A DNA stretch of 64,000 nt from Phycisphaerae bacterium (lineage in GTDB: Bacteria; Planctomycetota; Phycisphaerae; Phycisphaerales; SM1A02), in contig PAQL01000015.1 in assembly GCA_002709295.1 (NCBI GenBank), positions 103,016 to 167,015 of the forward strand, in the 5' to 3' direction. Position 1 is the first letter of the stretch. Each line of letters begins with the position of its first letter. Of this stretch, positions 51,914 to 59,566 are shown one piece after another. A program made the position numbers and the translations under genes. The notes under the pieces were generated by a model. It had not been told where the DNA came from. It made no database searches and saw nothing but the letters and a program-made list of their open reading frames with translations.

Positions 51914-54100
51914 TCAGGGCCCGGAATCGATAGCGGCTCCGGTCGAGCCGGGGGTGGGAAGATGATCGCGCCAGTGGTGCCGGGCGCCGTCCCCGAGAAA
52001 CTCCCACGTCTCCAGTCCGTTCAGCGATCCGGGGTCCATGGTCCAGGTGCTCGTGTCGGGCGGGGGCTTGAGATGACGATCGCGGCCCCCGGCGTCGATG
52101 AAGAGGCCCGCGCTGATGGGGAGGTCCCGGCGGCCGCGGCTCTCCATGTAGGGCTGGCCGAAGGAGTTGCTTCTCGCGCACCAGATGTCGTCACCGCCCT
52201 TGTCCCAGCAGACGCCGAGGCCGTTCACATTGCCGATGCCGAAGGCTGAATCGCTGCAGAGGTAGACGTCGTCGCCGCCGCCCTCCTCGAACCATCCGAG
52301 CGAGAAGTCGCGTCCGAATCCGCAGGCCCGTGACGACCGGCCTCTCCACACGTCGTCGCCGGCCTCGTCGATCACGATGCCCACCGCGAAGTGTGGGGGG
52401 CTCGCGATGGAGTAGGAATCACTCCGGTAGTGATCGTCTCCGCCGTCGTCGTAGAAGATGCCGAGAGCGAACCAGTACGCGCATCCGATGCCGTAGATTC
52501 CGCACTGGTGTCGGTCGCTTCCGCCGCCGGTGTCGACGAGGATCCCGACGCCGCCCGCCCATGAGTGGCCGTCGTCCATGTCGGCGCGTCGGCCGTAGCC
52601 GAAGCCCTGGGTCATGTTCAGCTGCGTGCCGAAATCGTCGAACCACGAGTACTTGACCCGATCGACCTCGGCGAGATAGGAGTCGTCACCCGAGGTGTCC
52701 ACGAGGATCCCCGCCCCGAGGGTGCCGCCGTATCCCATGCCCTTGTGCAGCATCCGGTACTCGTCGTCGCCCGCGAGGTCCGCCAGCACCCCGGTGCCGA
52801 AGGTGCCGCTGCCCATGGCTCCGGTGTCCCCCCGGTACCGGTCGTCGCCGGCGCGGTCCATGAGCACGCCGTGGCCGAGCAGTCCGCAGCCCATGGCGGC
52901 GACCGGAGCGGTGTAGACGTCGTCGCCCGAGACGTCGACGAGGATTCCGTAGCCTCCGACCCCGGATCCGAAGGCGGGGGCATGCTCGTCGGGGCGTTCC
53001 TGGCGGAAGCCGGGTTCGCCACCCGCGGGTCCTGACTCCAGGCGTCGAAGCCAGGCCTCGCTCGCGGGGGCGAGGTATCGATCGTCGCCGGAGAGGTCGA
53101 TCCCGATGCCGATGGGATTGGCGGCGGGATCTCCGGAAGCGCCGCCGCGGGTCCAGAGGTCGTCGCCGCCGAGGTCGATCACCAGCAGGTCGTGGCCGTC
53201 CTCTCCGATGCGATCGCTGCCGGTGCCCAGCAGACGCACGGTGCCCATGGCGGTCGGGAAGGACGCGTCAAGGTCGGGGGCCTCGAACGGGCCCGCGGCC
53301 TCGAGTCGGCGAATCGCCTCGTCGACCGCGAGCGCGATCAGATTGGCCCCGCGGGCGATCAGGTGGCGGTCGATCGCCTCCATCGCCTCCTCGGTGCGAA
53401 GGGTCCGGCGGACCTCGTCGAACTTGGCGGTCTTCTCGAGGTTCGCGTCGTCATCGTCGGCCGTTCTCCAGAAGCATTCGTCGAAGGCGCGATCACGGGC
53501 CCAGGTCGGATCGATTCCGGCCTTCGTCAGGGGTTCGACCAGGCCGATCCGTCGATACGTCTCCGCGTCGGCGGTGGCGAAAAGCACCATCGCCGCCGCG
53601 TCACGGGCGGCCTCGGGGATCGTGCGGTAGCCGGTGGATGCCATGATTCGATCGGGTTCCCCGCCGCCGAGCTCGGACAGGGCGGCGGCGAGTGCGGCCT
53701 CCCCCTCGGCCTCCACCCGGGCCCGGGCTTCGGTCAGGAAGGATCCGTAGAAGTTGTCTCGAACCCTGATCCCGGTGTCCGACTGGGCGAGGTACTGGAG
53801 ATCGTGCACCGTGCCTGCGGCCGCTGCGATCGCAGTGGCGTGTTCACGGGCATACGGGCTGCACTTCCAGGGGTCCTTGAAGAAGAGATCGAACACCGGA
53901 GATCGCCACCGGTCGCCTCCCCAGACGTCGACGATGGACTGGTCGAATCGGAACTGGTCCGCCTCGAGCCCGGCGAGGGCGAGGGCCTCCTCGAACAGGG
54001 GGGCGTCCCCGCCCATCCACTCCCTGCCGAAGCGGGGGGTGCCCGGATCGTCGCCCGGGGCGGACAGGGCGACGAAGAGAAGCGGGATGAGCGGGTTCAT
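51914..54100 (-). CDS. Exported protein with about twelve GDD repeats, function unknown
   Basis: The protein has 728 residues. A strong ribosome binding site (AGGAGAT) precedes the ATG. A signal peptide-like N-terminus (MNPLIPLLFVALSAPG) is followed by an alpha-helical region at about 30-290 with a DVWGGDRWRSPVFDLFF start. Residues about 306-676 consist of about twelve repeats of a glycine-rich unit whose core is hydrophobic-hydrophobic-x-Asp-x-x-Gly-Asp-Asp-x-aromatic (for example ILVDVSGDDVY). These are spaced 22-50 residues, a likely calcium-binding beta-solenoid. The C-terminal tail (about 680-728) is Pro/Trp-rich. No family name is recognised. It stands alone between the rhamnose operon and the acylation operon. 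Confidence 0.8.
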   Translation of the reverse strand: MNPLIPLLFVALSAPGDDPGTPRFGREWMGGDAPLFEEALALAGLEADQFRFDQSIVDVWGGDRWRSPVFDLFFKDPWKCSPYAREHATAIAAAAGTVHDLQYLAQSDTGIRVRDNFYGSFLTEARARVEAEGEAALAAALSELGGGEPDRIMASTGYRTIPEAARDAAAMVLFATADAETYRRIGLVEPLTKAGIDPTWARDRAFDECFWRTADDDDANLEKTAKFDEVRRTLRTEEAMEAIDRHLIARGANLIALAVDEAIRRLEAAGPFEAPDLDASFPTAMGTVRLLGTGSDRIGEDGHDLLVIDLGGDDLWTRGGASGDPAANPIGIGIDLSGDDRYLAPASEAWLRRLESGPAGGEPGFRQERPDEHAPAFGSGVGGYGILVDVSGDDVYTAPVAAMGCGLLGHGVLMDRAGDDRYRGDTGAMGSGTFGTGVLADLAGDDEYRMLHKGMGYGGTLGAGILVDTSGDDSYLAEVDRVKYSWFDDFGTQLNMTQGFGYGRRADMDDGHSWAGGVGILVDTGGGSDRHQCGIYGIGCAYWFALGIFYDDGGDDHYRSDSYSIASPPHFAVGIVIDEAGDDVWRGRSSRACGFGRDFSLGWFEEGGGDDVYLCSDSAFGIGNVNGLGVCWDKGGDDIWCARSNSFGQPYMESRGRRDLPISAGLFIDAGGRDRHLKPPPDTSTWTMDPGSLNGLETWEFLGDGARHHWRDHLPTPGSTGAAIDSGP
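52073..53185 (-). repeat. Coding region for GDD repeat array
   Basis: About twelve degenerate in-frame repeats, residues 306-676 of the surrounding protein, each with the Gly-Asp-Asp-x-Tyr/Trp core and a preceding GxxGxG-rich strand. Unit lengths differ, so this is an old, diverged amplification rather than a recent tandem duplication. Confidence 0.75.
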
Positions 54101-54200
54101 GGCGATCTCCTGATCCGGATTCCTGTCCTCGTCGTGCAGAGGCTAGTCCCGATCGGTCGAAAATGGATGAGTCGAAACCCCCCCTTTCTGGATTCGCGGC

Positions 54201-55379
54201 ATGGAACTGTCGGACGACATCATCAGGCTCCGGCAGGAGATCGAGGATCTGGCTCGAGACCGCCTCGCGGAATCCGGCGTCGACCGTGACCGGGACGGCG
54301 CGTTCTGGAGTCATGGCTGGGCGGCCTGTGCCGAGGGTGGCGTGCTCCGACTGCCCGTGCCCGAAGAGGATGGAGGCCGGGGAGTCGGGCTTCTCGCCAC
54401 GATCGTGGCGATGGAAAGCCTCGGGCGCATGGTCGACGACCTCGGGCTGCTGTTCTCGATCAACGCCCATCTCTGGGCCGGGGTGATCCCCATCGTCCGG
54501 TTCGGCACCGAGGACCAGAAGCATCGCTGGCTTCCCGGGCTGCTGGACGGATCCGTCATCGCGGGGCACGGTGCGACCGAGTCCGAGGCGGGTTCCGACG
54601 TGTTCGCCATGCGGACCACCGCCCGCCGGGACGGCGAGGACTGGATTCTCGAAGGGTCTAAGAGCTTCGTCGCCAATGGCCCCGTCGCGGACCTTCTGGT
54701 GGTGTACGCCACCACCGATCCCGATCTTGGCGAACTCGGGATCACGGGCTTCCTCGTGCCCCGCGACACCCCCGGCCTGCAGTGCTCCGAACCGCTGGAC
54801 AAGATGGGCCTCAGGACCTCTCAGACCGGAGCGATCGTTCTCGAGGACTGCCGGGTGCCCGGGGATGCGATCCTCGGTCGACCGGGCGGCGGTGCGGCCT
54901 GTTTCAACTGCTCGATGGAGTGGGAGCGAGGCGCGATCCTCGCGATGCACGTCGGCCGGATGGAACGCCAGCTCGACGAGGCGGTCCGCTTCGTCAAGGA
55001 GCGTCGGCAGTTCGGCCGCCCGATCGGCAGCTATCAGTCGGTGGCGAACCGGATCGTGGACATGAAGATGCGGATCGAGACCGCCCGTCCCCTCGTCCGA
55101 CGCATCGGCATGCTGAAGGACGACGGTCGACAGGCGATGCTCGAGGCCGCGATCGCCAAGCTCCATGTCAGCGAGGCCGCGGTCCAGTCGTCGCTCGATG
55201 CCGTCCAGGTCATGGGGAGCCGCGGTTACCTCCGCGAGGGGATCGTGGAACGCGACCTTCGCGACGCGCTGGGAGCGAGGATCTACTCCGGGACCAACGA
55301 GATGCAGCGGGTGATGATCGCCAGGCTGCTCGGGCTTCCCTCGTCTCTTCCGGAGAGGCGGCCGGACGGATCCGCATGA
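54201..55379 (+). CDS. Acyl-CoA-dehydrogenase-like flavoprotein, probable carrier-bound prolyl/acyl dehydrogenase
   Basis: This 392-residue FAD enzyme has the full acyl-CoA dehydrogenase fold, with HGATESEAGSDV (FAD site, about 123), the middle beta domain and the C-terminal helices. The usual medium/short-chain catalytic Glu in the final YEGT motif is absent (YSGTNEMQ, about 365). A Glu is instead available in SMEWERGAIL (Glu242), where isovaleryl-CoA dehydrogenase and the prolyl-carrier-protein dehydrogenases (PltE/RedW/AnaB group) carry their base. It heads an operon with carrier protein and adenylating ligase genes, so a carrier-bound substrate is more likely than a fatty acyl-CoA. The next start overlaps its stop by 4 bases. 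Confidence 0.82.
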   Translation: MELSDDIIRLRQEIEDLARDRLAESGVDRDRDGAFWSHGWAACAEGGVLRLPVPEEDGGRGVGLLATIVAMESLGRMVDDLGLLFSINAHLWAGVIPIVRFGTEDQKHRWLPGLLDGSVIAGHGATESEAGSDVFAMRTTARRDGEDWILEGSKSFVANGPVADLLVVYATTDPDLGELGITGFLVPRDTPGLQCSEPLDKMGLRTSQTGAIVLEDCRVPGDAILGRPGGGAACFNCSMEWERGAILAMHVGRMERQLDEAVRFVKERRQFGRPIGSYQSVANRIVDMKMRIETARPLVRRIGMLKDDGRQAMLEAAIAKLHVSEAAVQSSLDAVQVMGSRGYLREGIVERDLRDALGARIYSGTNEMQRVMIARLLGLPSSLPERRPDGSA

Positions 55380-56644
55380 GCCGATACGACGCCAGCCGGG
55401 CCGGGTCCCCGTCCGTGGCTCGCCGATGTGCGGGGTTCCTGCTTCTCCTCGGACAGCTGGCCGGCCTGCTGGCGGTGTTCCATCTCTACCGGCTCGAATC
55501 GCCTCTGTTCATGCGGCTGGTGGTGCTGTGCGTGGTGGGTTTCGGAATCAACTTCTGGCTTCCGGACCGCTGGCGATACCGGTTCTTCGTGGGGTTCAGC
55601 GTCGTCGGGTTCGGCATCCTTCTCGGCCCGCTGGTCGCCTCGCTGGTCATCGGAACCGGGCTGCTCCTCTTTCTGATCGTCCGAAGCGGAATCCCCTGGT
55701 GGGGTCGCATGCTCGGAGTCGTTCTCGTGGGGGCGGCGTGCACCGTGGGCCGGACCACCGGAGTCCCCGGGGTGCCCGGGGTGTTCTGGCCGATCCTCGG
55801 CTCGCTCTTCATGTTCCGGCTGATCGTCTACCTGTACGACGTTCGTCACGCCAAGGAACCACCGAGGTTGATGGACTTCCTCGGGTACTTCCTGCTCCTT
55901 CCCAACTGCTACTTCCTGCTGTTTCCGGTGGTCGATCATGCGACGTTCCTGGTCTGTCGCGGGCGTCGGCCGCTCGAGGAGGTCGCGCAGACCGGCATCC
56001 GCTGGATCGCGAGAGGGACCGTGCAGCTGCTCGTCTACCGCTTCATCGATGCGTACCGGCCCGATCCGGTGACGGCGGACACGGTGATGTCGGTGGCCGC
56101 CTACATGGTGATGACCTACCTGCTCTATCTCCGGCTGTCCGGTCAGTTCCACATCGCCATCGGACTCCTGCATCTCTTCGGATTCGATCTTCCGGAGACC
56201 CATCGTCGGTACCTGCTGGCATCAAGCGTCGCGGACTTCTGGAGGCGGATCAACATCTACTGGAAGGACTTCATCGTGAAGATCTTCTATCTTCCGGTCT
56301 TCTTCCGGCTTCGGCGAGGCGGTGAACTCCGGGCGGCGGCGATCGCCACCATCGTCGCCTTCACCGCGACGTGGATCCTGCATTCCTGGCAGTGGTACTG
56401 GCTGATCGGGACGCCGCTGCTGACCTGGCCGGACACCCTGTTCTGGGCCGTGCTCGGAGTGCTCATGGTCTTCGCCACGGTTCAGGAGACCCGGCGCGGC
56501 GGCCGGCCGCCGGAACGGTCGAGGCTCGGCCATGCCTTCGCGGTGGTCCGCACCTTCGTCCTCATCGTGGTCCTCTGGTCGCTCTGGCAGTCATCGAGCC
56601 TCGAGGCGTGGTGGCAGCTGGTCTCGCTGCGAGGTGGCTCATGA
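55376..56644 (+). CDS. MBOAT-family membrane O-acyltransferase (DltB/AlgI-like)
   Basis: This 422-residue inner-membrane protein has about ten TM helices and is predicted to pass an acyl group from the cytoplasm to an extracytoplasmic hydroxyl. Conserved MBOAT features: PNCYFLLFPVVD (about 177), the SVADFWRRINIYWKDF segment (about 284, like FWRRWHISL in AlgI/DltB) and the probable catalytic His in TWILHSWQWYW (about 335). Length fits DltB. ATG 55376 overlaps the previous stop. In Dlt, AlgI/AlgX and PatA/PatB systems this protein works with an SGNH-fold partner, which is encoded by the next gene with a 4-base overlap. Confidence 0.88.
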   Translation: MSRYDASRAGSPSVARRCAGFLLLLGQLAGLLAVFHLYRLESPLFMRLVVLCVVGFGINFWLPDRWRYRFFVGFSVVGFGILLGPLVASLVIGTGLLLFLIVRSGIPWWGRMLGVVLVGAACTVGRTTGVPGVPGVFWPILGSLFMFRLIVYLYDVRHAKEPPRLMDFLGYFLLLPNCYFLLFPVVDHATFLVCRGRRPLEEVAQTGIRWIARGTVQLLVYRFIDAYRPDPVTADTVMSVAAYMVMTYLLYLRLSGQFHIAIGLLHLFGFDLPETHRRYLLASSVADFWRRINIYWKDFIVKIFYLPVFFRLRRGGELRAAAIATIVAFTATWILHSWQWYWLIGTPLLTWPDTLFWAVLGVLMVFATVQETRRGGRPPERSRLGHAFAVVRTFVLIVVLWSLWQSSSLEAWWQLVSLRGGS

Positions 56645-57810
56645 ACCGGCCGGGTCTGGAATCCCCCTCGGCCACCCTGCGCTGGTCGGTGATCACGATC
56701 GTCGCGCTCCTCGCGGGGGTGGCGGTCTCCGTGATTCCCTCGCTGGACCGGGTCTGGGACGTGGGGGGCGGGGCGTTCGAACAGAGGGCCTCCCAGGACG
56801 CTCGCAACGACGGCTATTACGAGGAGCTCCTGGACGCCACCGAGGCCCGTGGGGCCGGCGGCTGGCTGAAGGGGCCCACGGAGATCGCGCCCCGGGACTG
56901 GATCCGTCTTCACGAGACCGAAGGCGTGATCTGGGACGATCCCTTTCATCGGTTCCGGCTGCGGCCGGGCGCTGACCTCTACTACAAGGGCGTGCCTCTC
57001 AGCGTGAACCTGTCCGGACTTCGTGACCGACCCGTCGCGACGGACAGGCCGGAGGGGATCAGACGTGTGGCGATGGTCGGGTCCTCGGTGCTCATGGGAA
57101 GCGGCGTCGAGGTCGATCGCACCTTCGAGAACCTCCTCGAGGATGCGATCGCGGACGGAGCCCTGGGTGATCGCGGGACGGTCGAGCTGCTGAACTTCGG
57201 GGTGGCCGGCTATCGACTCGATCAGCTGGCCGACGTGGTGGTCACTCGTCTCGATGCGTTCGGACCCGATGCGGTGGTGCTGGTGATCAACGATCTCGGG
57301 CTCAATCCCAACTGGTCGCGGCACATCGCCTGGCTCGTGGCCGAGGAGCGTGATCTTCGGTACGGTTACATCCGCGACGTGGTGGCGGACGCCGGCATCG
57401 AGTCCGGGGATCCCCCGCGCGTGATGGCCTCGAGGCTTCGGCCGCACCGGGACCGGGTGATCGAGGGGGCGATGAGGACCGCGATCGAGTGGTGTCGGAA
57501 GCGGGAGGTCCCCCTCGTGCTGCTCGCCCTCGCCCAGCCCTCGAAGAGCGGGACGTTCGTCGAGCGTCTGGAGTCGGTCCGTCCGCTTCTGGGGGAACTG
57601 GGGCTCCCGGTGATCGACATCACCGACGCCTTCGACGGGCACCCGGATCCGGAATCCATGTGGCTGGCTCCGTGGGACCGGCATCCCGACGCCGAGGGGC
57701 ATGCCCTGATGGCGGAAGGGCTTCTCAAGAAGCTCCAGTCCGAGCCGGAAATGGCCGATCTACTCTTCGGAGAGGGGCCCGGTTCCCCGACTGGAGTCGA
57801 TGATGGCTGA
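56641..57810 (+). CDS. Membrane-anchored SGNH/GDSL-fold protein (DltD/AlgX-like partner)
   Basis: This 389-residue protein has one N-terminal TM helix (about 14-33, SVITIVALLAGVAVSVI) and then an extracytoplasmic SGNH domain. Block I is VAMVGSSVLMGSGVEVD (Ser near 150), block II LLNFGVAGYRLDQ (Gly), block III VLVINDLGLNPN (Asn), and block V WDRHPDAEGHALMAEGL, which supplies Asp and His (about 345). This matches hydrolase/acyltransferase partners of MBOAT proteins. It probably performs the final acyl transfer onto a polymer outside the membrane. Its 3' end overlaps the carrier protein start by 11 bases. Confidence 0.85.
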   Translation: MNRPGLESPSATLRWSVITIVALLAGVAVSVIPSLDRVWDVGGGAFEQRASQDARNDGYYEELLDATEARGAGGWLKGPTEIAPRDWIRLHETEGVIWDDPFHRFRLRPGADLYYKGVPLSVNLSGLRDRPVATDRPEGIRRVAMVGSSVLMGSGVEVDRTFENLLEDAIADGALGDRGTVELLNFGVAGYRLDQLADVVVTRLDAFGPDAVVLVINDLGLNPNWSRHIAWLVAEERDLRYGYIRDVVADAGIESGDPPRVMASRLRPHRDRVIEGAMRTAIEWCRKREVPLVLLALAQPSKSGTFVERLESVRPLLGELGLPVIDITDAFDGHPDPESMWLAPWDRHPDAEGHALMAEGLLKKLQSEPEMADLLFGEGPGSPTGVDDG

Positions 57811-58054
57811 CGAGATCAGGCAAGCGGTACGCACCCATCTGCTCGAGGACGTCCTCGCCGGTGAAGACCCATCCAATCTCACCGACGACATGCCGTTGCG
57901 TACCAGCGGGATCATCGATTCGATGGGGGTGATCCGGCTGACCGGTTTTCTCGAGCAGCGATTCGGCATCCGGGTCGAGGCCCACGAGACGGGGGTGGAG
58001 AACACCGACACGGTCGACGCGATCGTCTCCTTCGTCGAGTCCAAGGCTGACTGA
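57800..58054 (+). CDS. Acyl/peptidyl carrier protein (DltC/PltL-like)
   Basis: This 84-residue acidic four-helix carrier has the phosphopantetheine attachment Ser41 in SGIIDSMGVIRLTGFLE, the classical D-S-(L/M) motif. The size fits DltC and stand-alone peptidyl carrier proteins. Two adjacent ATG codons (57800 and 57803) are possible starts, both inside the end of the SGNH gene. It must be activated by a phosphopantetheinyl transferase, which is not in the window. The ligase gene follows after 3 bases. It is the probable donor of the acyl group used by the MBOAT/SGNH pair. Confidence 0.9.
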   Translation: MMADEIRQAVRTHLLEDVLAGEDPSNLTDDMPLRTSGIIDSMGVIRLTGFLEQRFGIRVEAHETGVENTDTVDAIVSFVESKAD

Positions 58055-58057
58055 ATC

Positions 58058-59566
58058 ATGGCGGACACGTTGGTGGCGATGACCGATGCGGCGATGCGGG
58101 ATCATCCCGACCGCGTGGCCGTGATCGATGTCGACGGCACGACGACGACCCACCGGGAGCTCGACCGGCTTGCGAACGGATTCGCGGCGACCCTGCATGC
58201 CCACGGGGTCGGTCCCGGCGACCGGGTCGGGGTCTGTCGTCGCAAGTCCGCGGGAACGGTCGCGGGACTGGTGGGGATCATGCGTGCCGGCGCCGCATAC
58301 GTCCCGGTCGATCCGTCGTCTCCGATCGCACGCAATCGGACGATCTTCGACGACTGCGAGGTCTCCGCCGTCCTCCTCGACGAGGATGACTTGCGCGTCG
58401 TGTCCCCCGGAACCTCGAGAATCGTCGCGGACCCGGACGGGGTGGACGGGTTCGAGCCTGGACGGGACTGCGTTCCGGAGGATCTGGCCTACATCCTCTA
58501 CACCTCCGGATCGACGGGGCGTCCGAAGGGCGTGTGCCTTGAGCATCGTCATGCGACGAGCTTCGTGCAGTGGTGCATCCGGACCTTCGACGCCTCCTTC
58601 GAGGATCGGTGTTCGAGTCATGCCCCGTTCCACTTCGATCTCTCGATCATGGATCTCTGGATGCCCCTCTCCACCGGCGGGTCGGTGGTGTTGATCGGCG
58701 ATTCGCTGGCCCGGGATCCGCGATCGCTTCCCGGCTTCATCGCGGAGCGCGGGATCACCAACTGGTACTCGGTTCCATCGGTACTCTCCCTCATGGCGGA
58801 ACACGGCAGACTTCCCGAACACGATCACTCGTCCCTGAGGGTGGTCTGCTTCGCCGGCGAGGTCTTTCCACTTCCGGGACTCCGTCGTCTCCGCTCTCTC
58901 TGGCCGGAGCCCCGGTTCTGGAATCTCTACGGGCCCACCGAGACCAACGTCTGCACCGCCCATCGCCTTCCCGACACCATCGAGGACGCGCGAACCGAAC
59001 CCTTCCCGATCGGGCGTCCCTGCGATCACTGCGAGGTCTCGATCGTCGACGATCGAGGAGCAGTGGTGCCGGATGGCGTCATGGGCAGGATCATCTGCCG
59101 GGGGGCGCCGGTGATGAGGGGGTACTGGGGCGGTGAATCCGGAGGCGGCGGCCCCGGAGGTGCGGACCCCTTTCTCGAGATCGACGGTCTCCTCTGGTAC
59201 GACACCGGCGACCTCGGGGCGGTGGACGAGGCGGGCGACATCGTCTTCCACGGTCGTCGCGACCGCATGGTCAAACGGCACGGGTACAGGATCGAGCTCG
59301 GCGAGATCGAGGCCGGTCTCGATGCCGCGGAGTTCCTCGCCGAAGCGGCGGTGTTCGCGGTCCGCGACGGGGGCGCGGTCGTGATTCATGCCGCGGTGGT
59401 GCCCATGGAGGGGGAGAAGGCCTCGGTGATCAGACTCCGAGGTCATGCCGCGGGATCCCTGCCGTCCTACATGATTCCAGACCGATTCCACGTGCTGGAT
59501 CGCTTGCCAAGGACCAGCACGGGGAAGGTCGACCATCCGCGGCTACGATTGGAGGCGGTCGGGTGA
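58058..59566 (+). CDS. Stand-alone adenylation enzyme, probable L-prolyl (or similar) carrier-protein ligase
   Basis: This 502-residue AMP-forming ligase activates an amino or carboxylic acid and loads the carrier. Core motifs: YILYTSGSTGRPKG (145-158), NLYGPTE (289-295), YDTGDL (381-386), GRRDRMVKRHGYRIELGEIE (399-418) and the C-terminal Lys490 in RTSTGKVDHP. Aligning to GrsA by eye, the ten pocket residues are Asp194, Leu195, Met198, Tyr237, Cys264, Ala266, Leu290, Val298, Cys299 and Lys490. As recalled, PltF (proline) reads DLLYLALVCK, which agrees at eight of ten. DltA has Cys where this protein has Ala266. The GEVFPLPGLRRL and TETNVCT segments also resemble the PltF/RedM group. Substrate is inference. 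Confidence 0.85.
   Translation: MADTLVAMTDAAMRDHPDRVAVIDVDGTTTTHRELDRLANGFAATLHAHGVGPGDRVGVCRRKSAGTVAGLVGIMRAGAAYVPVDPSSPIARNRTIFDDCEVSAVLLDEDDLRVVSPGTSRIVADPDGVDGFEPGRDCVPEDLAYILYTSGSTGRPKGVCLEHRHATSFVQWCIRTFDASFEDRCSSHAPFHFDLSIMDLWMPLSTGGSVVLIGDSLARDPRSLPGFIAERGITNWYSVPSVLSLMAEHGRLPEHDHSSLRVVCFAGEVFPLPGLRRLRSLWPEPRFWNLYGPTETNVCTAHRLPDTIEDARTEPFPIGRPCDHCEVSIVDDRGAVVPDGVMGRIICRGAPVMRGYWGGESGGGGPGGADPFLEIDGLLWYDTGDLGAVDEAGDIVFHGRRDRMVKRHGYRIELGEIEAGLDAAEFLAEAAVFAVRDGGAVVIHAAVVPMEGEKASVIRLRGHAAGSLPSYMIPDRFHVLDRLPRTSTGKVDHPRLRLEAVG

Noticed and set aside
58058..59566. Simple assignment as DltA (D-alanine ligase) with a normal dlt operon
   Set aside because: Operon order and the extra dehydrogenase differ, and the pocket lacks the DltA selectivity Cys. 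A proline-type reading fits better, although it is not proven.
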